A stretch of 5,997 nucleotides of DNA from Actinomycetes bacterium (GCA_023401045.1 JAEXEM010000455.1:1-5997), one strand, 5' to 3'; shown: positions 1-5,784, counted from the stretch's first letter. The notes: a model not told the origin generated them from the sequence alone. Translations and numbers: made by a program.

Positions 1-1227
1 GACCCCGACCGCGGCCTCGCCGAGGCGCTGGCGGGCGACCCGGGGCTGCTGTCGGTCGTCCCGGCGCACGGGCTCGTCGTCGTCGCGGACGGCCGCACCG
101 AGGTCGTCGGCGACGAGGTCGACGTCGACGCGCTGCGCTCCTGGGTGCTCGCCCAGCCGGAGGACGTGACGGTGCGGACCGCGCTCTCGCAGTCGGACCC
201 CGGGCTCGCGGCGGCGCTGCCGGACGTCGCCGGGCTCGTCGCCGTGCGGCTCCCGGACGACCAGGTCATCGCGTGGCTGCGCCACGAGCAGGTGCGCGAC
301 ATCTACTGGGGCGGGGACCCGCAGAACGCCAAGCTCGCCAGCCTCGAGGACGACCGGGTGCGGCTGAGCCCACGCAAGTCGTTCGACCGCTGGCGCGAGG
401 TGGTCCGCGGACGCTGCGAGCCGTGGGCGCCCGAGCACGTGCGTGCCGTCCACGACCTGCGCAACCGCCTCCTCGAGGTCGTCATCCTCCGCAACCGCTG
501 GCAGATGGCCGCGGCGCACGCGGTGCAGCTGTCGCTGCTGCCGCGACGGCTGCCCGAGGTGCCCGGCTGGTCGGTGCACGCGCGGTACGCCCCGGCGGCC
601 GGCGGCCGCGTCGGCGGCGACTGGTACGACGCGATCGACCTGCCCGACGGGCGCCTCGCCGTCGTCGTCGGTGACGTCGTCGGTCACGGGCTGGGTGCGG
701 CCGCGGCGATGGGCCAGCTCCGCAACGCGCTGCGCGCCTACCTCATGCGGGGGGCGACGGTGTCCGAGGCGCTCGCCGACCTCGACGTGCTCGCCCGGCG
801 CACGATGCCGGAGGACATGGCGACGGTCGTCGTCGCGGCGGTCGACCCGGCCACCGGCGACGGCGAGGTCGGCGTCGCGGGCCACCCGCGCCCGCTCACG
901 CTGTGCGCCGACGGGCGTGCGACGATCATGCAGGTGCCCGTCGACCGGCCCATCGGGGTCGGCTCGGGGGCGCCGCGCGTCGAGCCGTGGCACGTCGAGC
1001 CCGGCGGCGGGCTCGTGCTCTACAGCGACGGGCTGGTCGACTCCCGGTCGACCGCTCTCGCCGACGGCCTGGCCCGCCTCGTCGACGCGTTCGACCGCCC
1101 CGCGGCCGGTGCCTCCGTGGACATCGACCGGATCATGGCGGACTGCCAGGACCCCGACTCGAAGGACGACATGACGTTGCTCGTGCTGTGCCGCCACGAC
1201 CGTCCGCGCGCGCAGGGGGAGCGGTGA
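1..1227 (+). CDS. Bacteriophytochrome with SpoIIE/PP2C phosphatase output (5' end outside window)
   Basis: The frame is open from base 1 to a TGA at 1225-1227, giving 408 visible residues, so the gene starts upstream. A GTG at 145 lies inside the PHY domain and is not the start. Visible residues 1 to about 165 are a phytochrome PHY domain: WLRHE at 92-96 (family WFRPE), WGGDP at 103-107, and the tongue motif PRKSF at 124-128, which contacts the GAF domain in known phytochromes. A signalling helix leads into a SpoIIE-type PP2C phosphatase from about 175: QLSLLP 176-181, VGGDWYD 204-210, GDVVGHG 224-230, YSDG 341-344 and KDDMT 388-392. The acidic metal ligands D207, D225, D343 and D390 are all present, so the enzyme looks active. 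PAS, GAF and the bilin cysteine should lie upstream, unseen. Expected role: a soluble red/far-red sensor dephosphorylating phosphoserine, typically on STAS anti-anti-sigma proteins (family knowledge; target not shown). It overlaps the next gene by 4 bases. Confidence 0.93.
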   Translation, partial: DPDRGLAEALAGDPGLLSVVPAHGLVVVADGRTEVVGDEVDVDALRSWVLAQPEDVTVRTALSQSDPGLAAALPDVAGLVAVRLPDDQVIAWLRHEQVRDIYWGGDPQNAKLASLEDDRVRLSPRKSFDRWREVVRGRCEPWAPEHVRAVHDLRNRLLEVVILRNRWQMAAAHAVQLSLLPRRLPEVPGWSVHARYAPAAGGRVGGDWYDAIDLPDGRLAVVVGDVVGHGLGAAAAMGQLRNALRAYLMRGATVSEALADLDVLARRTMPEDMATVVVAAVDPATGDGEVGVAGHPRPLTLCADGRATIMQVPVDRPIGVGSGAPRVEPWHVEPGGGLVLYSDGLVDSRSTALADGLARLVDAFDRPAAGASVDIDRIMADCQDPDSKDDMTLLVLCRHDRPRAQGER

Positions 1228-1841
1228 GGGCCCGCCGCGCGCTCGCGCGCGCGTTCTGGCGGGTGAGCCACTGGACCCTGCGCACCGAGCGGCTGGCCAC
1301 GGACGGGCGCGGCATCCTCCTCGGTGCCCCGCACACGTCGAACTGGGACTTCGTCCTCATGCTCGCGATCGCGTGGGAGGCCGGCCTGCCGTTCCGGTGG
1401 CTCGGCAAGCACACGTTGTTCCGCGGCGTCGCCGGCCCGGTCATGCGCGCGCTCGGTGGCATCCCGGTGGACCGCCGTGACCCGGCCGGTCTCGTCGACG
1501 AGCTCGTCGCGCGGTTCGCCGCCGGCGACCACTTCTACCTCGTCGTCACCCCGGAGGGCACGCGCTCGGGCTCGGGCTGGAAGTCGGGCTTCTACCGCAT
1601 CGCGCGGGCGACGGGCCTGCCGGTGACCCTCGGCTACGTCGACCGCACGACGATGACGACGGGCCTGGGCCCGACGCTCGAGCTCACCGGTGACGTGCGT
1701 GCGGACATGGACGCCGTGCGGGCCTTCTACGCCGACAAGTCGGGGTTCGCACCGGCGCGCCGCACCGAGCCGCGGCTGCGTGCCGAGGACGGGCCGGACG
1801 ACGGTCTCGTCCCGGATGCGGACGCCGCCGACCGGACCTAG
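1224..1841 (+). CDS. PlsC-type lysophospholipid/1-acylglycerol-3-phosphate acyltransferase family protein
   Basis: This 205-residue protein carries the acyltransferase blocks in order: HTSNWD at residues 37-42 (the HX4D catalytic pair), GGIPVDRR at 78-85 and PEGTRS at 110-115 (glycerol-phosphate binding), then WKSGFY at 119-124. Family enzymes move an acyl chain to a lysophospholipid or related acceptor at the membrane face; the acceptor here cannot be read from sequence. It is shorter than classical PlsC and has a basic, amphipathic N terminus (residues 1-16) and no clear transmembrane helix, so peripheral attachment is likely. I chose the GTG at 1224 because it overlaps the phytochrome stop as GTGA, has the purine run AGGGGGAG just upstream (1214-1221), and begins right before the conserved domain. 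The frame also stays open far upstream, but that part is only the shadow of the phosphatase gene. Translational coupling to the photoreceptor is likely. Confidence 0.88.
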   Translation: MRARRALARAFWRVSHWTLRTERLATDGRGILLGAPHTSNWDFVLMLAIAWEAGLPFRWLGKHTLFRGVAGPVMRALGGIPVDRRDPAGLVDELVARFAAGDHFYLVVTPEGTRSGSGWKSGFYRIARATGLPVTLGYVDRTTMTTGLGPTLELTGDVRADMDAVRAFYADKSGFAPARRTEPRLRAEDGPDDGLVPDADAADRT

Positions 1842-1875
1842 CCTCGGCGGGGTCAACCGACGAAGGGAGACCCTC

Positions 1876-2046
1876 ATGGGCATCGACGACAAGGCGCGCA
1901 ACGCCGCCGAGCAGGCCGAGGGCAAGGCCAAGGAGGCGCTGGGCAAGGCCACGGGTGACGAGGAGCGTCAGGCCGAGGGTGAGGCCCAGCAGTCGAAGGC
2001 GAGCCTCAAGCAGGCGGGCGAGAACGTCAAGGACGCCTTCAAGTAA
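1876..2046 (+). CDS. CsbD-family stress response protein
   Basis: A 56-residue, highly charged, alanine- and lysine-rich protein with the CsbD pattern: GIDDKARNAAEQAEGKAKEA near the N terminus, then G-x-A-T-GD at about 23-28, EEQ/EGEAQQ-like repeats and a C-terminal AGENVKDAF. It has no membrane segment or cysteine and is predicted to be a soluble helical protein with no known enzymatic activity. In Bacillus subtilis csbD belongs to the SigB general stress regulon; the biochemical role remains unclear. The ATG at 1876 has a good ribosome site, AAGGGAGA at 1863-1870. The AGGG of that site can pair with CCCT at 1871-1874 in a small hairpin. The gene starts 34 bases after the acyltransferase stop, so read-through from the phytochrome set is possible; I see no convincing promoter of its own in the gap. 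Confidence 0.93.
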   Translation: MGIDDKARNAAEQAEGKAKEALGKATGDEERQAEGEAQQSKASLKQAGENVKDAFK

Positions 2047-2050
2047 GGCC

Positions 2051-2101
2051 CGTCCGCGTCGGCCGGTCGCCCGGACGTGTCGCGCCTCCGTGGTCCGGAG
2101 G
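2051..2101 (+). terminator. Candidate terminator hairpins downstream of the CsbD gene
   Basis: Two imperfect GC-rich hairpins lie 5-55 bases after the CsbD stop. The first pairs CGTCCG (2051-2056) with CGGACG (2072-2077), with inner GGC/GCC pairs. The second pairs CCTCCG (2085-2090) with CGGAGG (2096-2101) around a 5-base loop. No T tract follows, which is common in high-GC actinobacteria. The remaining bases to about 2230 hold no gene that I can support; a slightly AT-richer patch lies at 2190-2220. Confidence 0.4.
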
Positions 2102-2230
2102 GCCGTGGGGCGTCACTCCTCCGGGTGGACCGGCCGTCGCCGTGCCGCCCCTCGGTGAGCCGGGCGGCGTACCGGATACCGGCCGGTCGGGTGAATTGAG
2201 CCCTTGTCCAGAAGAAGTGACGTCGGCGCC

Positions 2231-2260
2231 TTCCCCGTCGGTGCTGGTGAGGTCTAATGT
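2231..2260 (+). promoter_or_regulatory. Candidate promoter for the riboswitch transcript
   Basis: TAATGT at 2255-2260 fits the actinobacterial -10 pattern TAnnnT. A weak -35, TTCCCC at 2231-2236, lies 18 bases upstream. Transcription would begin near 2266-2268, just before the aptamer core, which is where a riboswitch leader would be expected to start. The -35 matches only half of the consensus. Confidence 0.4.
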
Positions 2261-2267
2261 CTGACTT

Positions 2268-2344
2268 GTCAGCGAAACGGCAAACCCTCCGCAAGGGGGG
2301 GACGCAAAGCCACGGGACCCACGCGGTCAGCCGGGCTACCGAAC
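2268..2344 (+). promoter_or_regulatory. c-di-GMP-I (GEMM-I) riboswitch aptamer
   Basis: The conserved blocks of the GEMM-I aptamer occur in order. GGCAAACC is at 2279-2286. The P2 stem CCTCC/GGGGG (2286-2290 with 2295-2299) is capped by a GCAA tetraloop of the GNRA type. GACGCAAAGCC follows at 2301-2311. The P3 stem GACC/GGTC (2316-2319 with 2325-2328) has a 5-base loop, and the 3' block AGCCGGGCTACCGA is at 2329-2342, holding the tetraloop-receptor side and the closing strand. The guanines before CAAACC and the cytosines in CTACCG that contact ligand in the Vibrio Vc2 structure are kept. This favours c-di-GMP over the cGAMP-type variant, which carries an A at the key position. The core ends 15 bases before the ATG of the 44-residue gene, with no room for an intrinsic terminator between them. 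Control is therefore probably at translation (inference). Confidence 0.93.
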
Positions 2345-2358
2345 GAAGGGCTCACCCC

Positions 2359-2493
2359 ATGGACCAGCGTGGATCCGCAGAGTACGAGGCTCGCCCCACG
2401 TCCCTCCCCGTCGCCCGGTGGGCTGCCATCGCGGCCCGCCTCGAGGCCGCCGCGATGAGCGTCCCGGCGCAGCGCGGTGAGATCGCGGCCTGA
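2359..2493 (+). CDS. 44-residue protein of unknown function under the c-di-GMP riboswitch
   Basis: I do not recognise this protein. The ATG at 2359 lies 15 bases after the riboswitch core and has GAAGGG at 2345-2350 as ribosome site, 8 bases upstream. The frame also continues upstream into the aptamer, but that part is structured RNA and not coding. The product begins MDQRGSAEYEARPTSLPVA, then has one alanine-rich amphipathic helix (about residues 19-36, WAAIAARLEAAAMSVPA) and ends RGEIAA. It has no cysteine, no signal peptide and no long hydrophobic stretch, so it is probably cytosolic. GGG of the ribosome site can pair with CCC at 2355-2357 across CTCA, a possible local occlusion. A strong hairpin follows 21 bases after the stop, making a monocistronic unit. 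The evidence for coding is context (riboswitch, spacing, ribosome site), not homology; it could instead be a leader peptide. Confidence 0.7.
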   Translation: MDQRGSAEYEARPTSLPVARWAAIAARLEAAAMSVPAQRGEIAA

Positions 2494-2513
2494 GCCGCGA
2501 CGCACCCCGACCC

Positions 2514-2546
2514 ACGCCCGGCCCGGTCCCCGACCGTGCCGGGCGT
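2514..2546 (+). terminator. Strong hairpin, likely terminator of the riboswitch-microprotein transcript
   Basis: ACGCCCGGC (2514-2522) pairs perfectly with GCCGGGCGT (2538-2546). Inside it, CGGTC (2524-2528) pairs with GACCG (2532-2536) around a 3-base CCC loop. Only one C/T mismatch separates the two stems, giving 14 pairs in total. It starts 21 bases after the small gene's stop. No T tract follows, so it resembles the U-poor terminators of actinobacteria. Confidence 0.65.
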
Positions 2547-2567
2547 CGTCGTACCTGGGCGTTCCCT

Positions 2568-2597
2568 GTGGCAGGAGCCGAGCGCCGGGCCTAGATT
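2568..2597 (+). promoter_or_regulatory. Candidate promoter for the PLDc_N-SHOCT gene
   Basis: TAGATT at 2592-2597 fits TAnnnT. GTGGCA at 2568-2573, with a spacer of 18, matches four of six positions of TTGACA. The start point would be near 2604, leaving a leader of about 40 bases before the ATG at 2646. It sits just after the 2514-2546 hairpin, as expected for a new transcription unit. Confidence 0.4.
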
Positions 2598-2645
2598 CCG
2601 AATGCATGGCCCGCCGCCGGCGCGGGCCGCAGCCGGGGGGCTCCG

Positions 2646-3035
2646 ATGGACGCGCTCGACACGTTCCTGGACTGGTTCTGGGTCCTGATCTACGTCTTCC
2701 TCTTCTTCGCGTACCTCATCATCCTGTGGCAGATCCTCACCGACCTGTTCAGCGACCACAAGCTCAGCGGCTGGTGGAAGGCCGTGTGGATCATCTTCCT
2801 CGTCGTCTTCCCGTTCCTCACCGCGCTCGTCTACGTCATCGCCCGCGGCAAGGGGATGGCGCAGCGGCAGCGGGCGGCGGTGGCGGAGGCCAAGCAGCAG
2901 ACGGACGAGTACATCCGGCAGGTGGCGAACCCGTCGCCGGCCGACCACATCGCCCGCGCCAAGCAGCTGCTCGACGAGGGTGCGATCACGCCCGAGGAGT
3001 ACGAGGCGCTCAAGGCGAAGGCGCTCGCCTCCTGA
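2646..3035 (+). CDS. Small membrane protein with PLDc_N and SHOCT domains
   Basis: A 129-residue protein with two membrane helices, about residues 10-32 and 45-65, forming the PLDc_N module (named after the N terminus of phospholipase D/cardiolipin synthases). The signature stretch FPFLTALVYVIARGKGM closes the second helix at 55-71. A charged, probably helical linker follows (72-95), and then a SHOCT domain at about 98-127: HIARAKQLLDEGAITPEEYE with the final ALKAKAL. No HKD catalytic motif is present, so this is not a phospholipase. SHOCT is a short C-terminal oligomerisation-type module found on many unrelated proteins. The ATG at 2646 has GGGGGG (2635-2640) 5 bases upstream, and the membrane segment begins soon after it. 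The architecture is common in actinobacteria, sometimes in stress contexts, and its molecular job is unknown. The gene is convergent with the flippase-like gene and followed by a strong hairpin. Confidence 0.93.
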   Translation: MDALDTFLDWFWVLIYVFLFFAYLIILWQILTDLFSDHKLSGWWKAVWIIFLVVFPFLTALVYVIARGKGMAQRQRAAVAEAKQQTDEYIRQVANPSPADHIARAKQLLDEGAITPEEYEALKAKALAS

Positions 3036-3045
3036 CGGTGCCTCT

Positions 3046-3077
3046 GCGCACGGCGCCGCTGCCGCGGCGTCGTGCGC
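3046..3077 (+). terminator. 14-pair terminator hairpin between convergent genes
   Basis: GCGCACG (3046-3052) pairs with CGTGCGC (3071-3077), and CGCCGC (3054-3059) pairs with GCGGCG (3064-3069), with a TGCC tetraloop. The central G3053/T3070 forms a G-U pair in the plus-strand RNA but a C/A mismatch in the minus-strand RNA. The hairpin therefore suits the plus-strand gene best; it starts 10 bases after that gene's stop. It may still act in both directions. Confidence 0.75.
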
Positions 3078-3095
3078 CGGGGTGCCCGGGCGCGG

Positions 3096-3109
3096 CCGCT
3101 CCCGAGCGG
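3096..3109 (-). terminator. Short hairpin just after the flippase-like gene
   Basis: CCGCT (3096-3100) pairs with AGCGG (3105-3109) around a 4-base loop, immediately past the minus-strand stop codon (3111-3113). It is small and has no T tract. It may work together with the larger hairpin at 3046-3077, which the minus-strand transcript would also contain. Confidence 0.3.
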
Positions 3110-3110
3110 G

Positions 3111-5705
3111 TCAGAGCTCGCCGGTGCGCTGCAGGTACCGCATGGCCGCCCACCCGAAGGGGATGCGCAGCCAGTAGGTGAGCACCCGGAAGAGCACCGC
3201 GGCGGTGGTGGCGACACCGATGTTGATGCCGGCGATGCCCGAGAGGCTGAGCGCCAGGGCGGACTCGACGGTGCCGACGCCGCCGGGTGTCGGGATGATC
3301 GAGCCGGCGGTGTTGCCGGTGAGGTAGACGAGCGCGACCTGGACGAGCGACGCGTCCTGCCCGAGCGCCTTGAGCGCGGCCTCGAACGCGAGCACGTAGC
3401 TCATCGTCATGAGGACGTTGCCTCCGACGGCCAGTGCGAGCCGCCACGGCTGGCCGACGACCTCGATGAGCCGCGGGAGGGTCTGGCGCACCGTCGGGGC
3501 GGTCGTCCGGTAGACCCAGCCGCGCACGGAGGGGAAGAGCAGCGCGAGACCGCCGAGCGCGGCGATGGCGCCGATGACGACGAGGATCGCCGGGGGCACC
3601 GAGAACGACGTCGGGGAGTGGATCCCCGAGGTCACGCTGAGGACGAGCAGCAGGATGACGGTCGTGAGGAACTGGCTCACCTGGACGAGCGCGACGGTCG
3701 CGGTGGCGAGCGAGACCGTGACGCCGCGGCGGGTGAGCATCCGCAGGTTGAGGGCCGCCGGGCCGATCCCCGCGGGTGCGGCGAGGGCGACGAACGTCGC
3801 GGCGGTCTGGACGAGCGTGGCCCGCCACACCGAGAGCCGCACGGGGGAGAAGGCGACGAAGGCCAGCGCGGCGCCGAGCAGCGTGAGGAGCCCGAACCCG
3901 AACGCGATGGCCGAGTACCGCCAGTCGCTGCGCCCGAGCACGCTGCCGATCTCGGAGAGGTTGACCGCGGTGAGCAGGACGAACACGGCGACGATCGTCA
4001 GGAGGATCGTGAGGATCGTGCGCGCCCCGAACCGCACGAGCTGCTGCGGCTGGACGTCGGCCTCCGGCAGGCGCGAGACGAGCGCGGACCGCAGCTCGAC
4101 GAGGACCTCCTTGTGGGCGCGCATCTCCTCGCGGGTCTGGCGGGGCAGCGTCACCGTCTGGAGCAGCGGCCCGACGGACTCGATGTCCCTCTCCGGCAGC
4201 ACCTCGGCGGCCGACCCGACGGCCCGTGCGGCACCGACGCGCAGCGCGAGCAGCGCGACGAGCTGGGTGGTGTCGAGGCGCCGTGCGAGCTCGGAGGACG
4301 CGACGTCGCCCTGGTCCCACGAGGTGATCCACACCCGTGGCCCGTCCGCGGTGCGCTCGACGAGGATGACGTCCGAGGTGAGGGCGCGGTGCGCGATGCC
4401 GGCGGTGTGGGCGCGCCGCAGCTGGGCCCAGATCTCCCGGAGGGTGGCGTCGTCGACGTCGCCGAGGTCGGCCAGCGGTACCGCGCCGCCGGTGCTCTCC
4501 TGGAGCAGGAGCATCGAGTCCTCGGCCTCGGCGATGCTGAGGAGCTGCGGGGTCCGGACCCCGGCCGCGCGCGCGGCGTAGGACAGCAGCGCCGCACGCT
4601 CGGTCGCCTGCCGCAGCGACAGCGCGGAGCGGCCCTCGAGGCCGCGCAGGCGCAGGCTGCGCCACAGCCGGGTGAGCATGCCGACGACCTGGCGGTCGCC
4701 GTCGTAGACGAGCAGGTCGATCCGCCGCCCGTCGACGGTCGTGACGTCGTAGAGCCGGTCGCCGCACGCGCGGGCGAGGGCGAGGCGTGAGGGCGTGGCC
4801 TCGGGGAGCGCGGCGAGCGCCTCGACGGTCGCCGCCGACCGGTCGGACTCGAGGACCGGGTCGGGGACGCGCGTGACGGACGTGGGCTCGACGCCGCCGC
4901 GGCGGATGCCCGTGAGCAGCGCGGAGCCGTACGCGCGCTCGGGGTCGACGCCGCCGACGTACCGCACGACGAGGCCGGCGGTGCGCCCGACGAGCAGCGA
5001 GAGACCGAGGCCGGCGAGGGAGGCGGAGGCGGTGATGAGCACGACGCCGACCGTCACCCACAGGAGGTTCCACGACCACACGACCGTGCGGCGCCGGTTG
5101 CGCGGGCCGGCGACGGTGAGCAGCGCGGTGATCATCGCGACGTACTCGGGCAGCGTGAGCGTCCACTCGCCCTCGAGACGCACGGACAGCCCGCGCACGA
5201 GCGTGTCGGAGCCGAACGTCGTGAAGGCCCACACGACGCCGGCGACGAGCGTGACCGCGGCCGCGCCGGCGACGATCGCCTCGATGAGCTGACGTCCCAG
5301 GCGGCGCAGGACGAGCTCGGTGAGCACGGCGATCGGGACGACGATCGTCGTGAAGCCGACGAGGACGTTGACGGGGACGAAGAGGATGCGGCGCAGGAGC
5401 GTCGCGAAGCCCTGGACGTCCTCGGCGACACCGGTCGTCGTGCCCTGCGCGTACGTCGCGAGGACGGTGACGAGCACGGCGGCGAGCGCGGTGAGGACGG
5501 CCGCGAGCAGGTCGCCCGCCGGGTGGACGCGGATGGGGCGGACGTCGCGGACGTCGACGCGGGGGCGGACGGCCCTCACGGGTGCGGTCGGCACCGCGTC
5601 GGCGGGCCCGACCTGCGTCCCTGGAGCGGTCGTCGGTGGTGCCTCGCCGGTGCCCGAGGGGTCGCCGACGGCACCGTCGGGTGCCGGGGTGGACGAGGCG
5701 GGCAT
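3111..5705 (-). CDS. Flippase-like membrane protein (LPG_synthase_TM/UPF0104) with internal pseudokinase domain
   Basis: An 864-residue membrane protein. Residues 1-60 are Pro/Ala/Thr-rich and probably disordered. An N-terminal membrane block follows with helices near 63-85, 107-133, 140-163 and 208-240. Residues about 300-500 resemble the kinase-like fold of ABC1/aminoglycoside-phosphotransferase type. The catalytic loop there reads HRALTSDVIL (439-448), with Ala where the catalytic Asp belongs; the usual VAIK-type Lys region reads IDLLVYD (329-335); and the DFG position reads DQG (464-466). It therefore looks catalytically dead. Residues about 560-860 form the multi-helix domain shared with MprF-type flippases and UPF0104 proteins, with APAGIGPAALN (643-653) and the signature SIIPTPGGVGTVE (802-814). 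There is no aminoacyl-transferase domain, so it should not make lysyl-PG by itself; lipid translocation is the family-based guess. I chose the ATG at 5705 because a -10 element lies 6 bases upstream (leaderless). An upstream in-frame start at 5825 would run through the operator region. Confidence 0.88.
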   Translation of the reverse strand: MPASSTPAPDGAVGDPSGTGEAPPTTAPGTQVGPADAVPTAPVRAVRPRVDVRDVRPIRVHPAGDLLAAVLTALAAVLVTVLATYAQGTTTGVAEDVQGFATLLRRILFVPVNVLVGFTTIVVPIAVLTELVLRRLGRQLIEAIVAGAAAVTLVAGVVWAFTTFGSDTLVRGLSVRLEGEWTLTLPEYVAMITALLTVAGPRNRRRTVVWSWNLLWVTVGVVLITASASLAGLGLSLLVGRTAGLVVRYVGGVDPERAYGSALLTGIRRGGVEPTSVTRVPDPVLESDRSAATVEALAALPEATPSRLALARACGDRLYDVTTVDGRRIDLLVYDGDRQVVGMLTRLWRSLRLRGLEGRSALSLRQATERAALLSYAARAAGVRTPQLLSIAEAEDSMLLLQESTGGAVPLADLGDVDDATLREIWAQLRRAHTAGIAHRALTSDVILVERTADGPRVWITSWDQGDVASSELARRLDTTQLVALLALRVGAARAVGSAAEVLPERDIESVGPLLQTVTLPRQTREEMRAHKEVLVELRSALVSRLPEADVQPQQLVRFGARTILTILLTIVAVFVLLTAVNLSEIGSVLGRSDWRYSAIAFGFGLLTLLGAALAFVAFSPVRLSVWRATLVQTAATFVALAAPAGIGPAALNLRMLTRRGVTVSLATATVALVQVSQFLTTVILLLVLSVTSGIHSPTSFSVPPAILVVIGAIAALGGLALLFPSVRGWVYRTTAPTVRQTLPRLIEVVGQPWRLALAVGGNVLMTMSYVLAFEAALKALGQDASLVQVALVYLTGNTAGSIIPTPGGVGTVESALALSLSGIAGINIGVATTAAVLFRVLTYWLRIPFGWAAMRYLQRTGEL

Positions 5706-5711
5706 GCTGCG

Positions 5712-5717
5712 AGTGTA
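5712..5717 (-). promoter_or_regulatory. -10 element for a leaderless start of the flippase-like gene
   Basis: On the minus strand TACACT (TAnnnT) ends 6 bases before the ATG at 5705, so transcription should begin at or next to the start codon. No Shine-Dalgarno sequence precedes that ATG, which fits a leaderless mRNA, frequent in actinobacteria. The -35 region (about 5735-5740) is a poor match. Confidence 0.5.
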
Positions 5718-5784
5718 GGCAGCGAGGTCCTGCGCCTCATCGGCTTCGCGGACGGTGTCGGGGTGCGATCTCTCCGTCCCGGGA

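Noticed and set aside
145..147. GTG at 145 as the start of the phosphatase gene
   Set aside because: It lies inside a recognisable PHY domain, and the frame continues open to the window edge with PHY-like sequence, so the gene is 5'-truncated by the window.
903..1223. Upstream extension of the acyltransferase frame to 903
   Set aside because: This part overlaps the catalytic region of the phosphatase and has shadow-like Arg/Ala composition. The GTG at 1224 has a ribosome site and a GTGA overlap.
1020..1952. Minus-strand frame of 310 residues across the phosphatase, acyltransferase and csbD genes
   Set aside because: Arg/Ala-rich with no family resemblance, and it runs antisense through three well-supported genes.
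2257..2358. Upstream extension of the 44-residue frame to an ATG at 2257
   Set aside because: The extension lies in the promoter and conserved aptamer RNA. The ATG at 2359 has a proper ribosome site.
3072..4790. Long plus-strand frame of 572 residues antisense to the flippase-like gene
   Set aside because: Low-complexity Glu/Gly/Arg/Asp composition, no motif, and fully antisense to a gene with clear membrane helices and family signatures.
3010..5232. Long minus-strand frame of 740 residues overlapping the flippase-like gene
   Set aside because: It is extremely Arg/Pro/His/Ala-rich with no domain pattern. It is an alternative-frame shadow of a GC-rich gene on the same strand.
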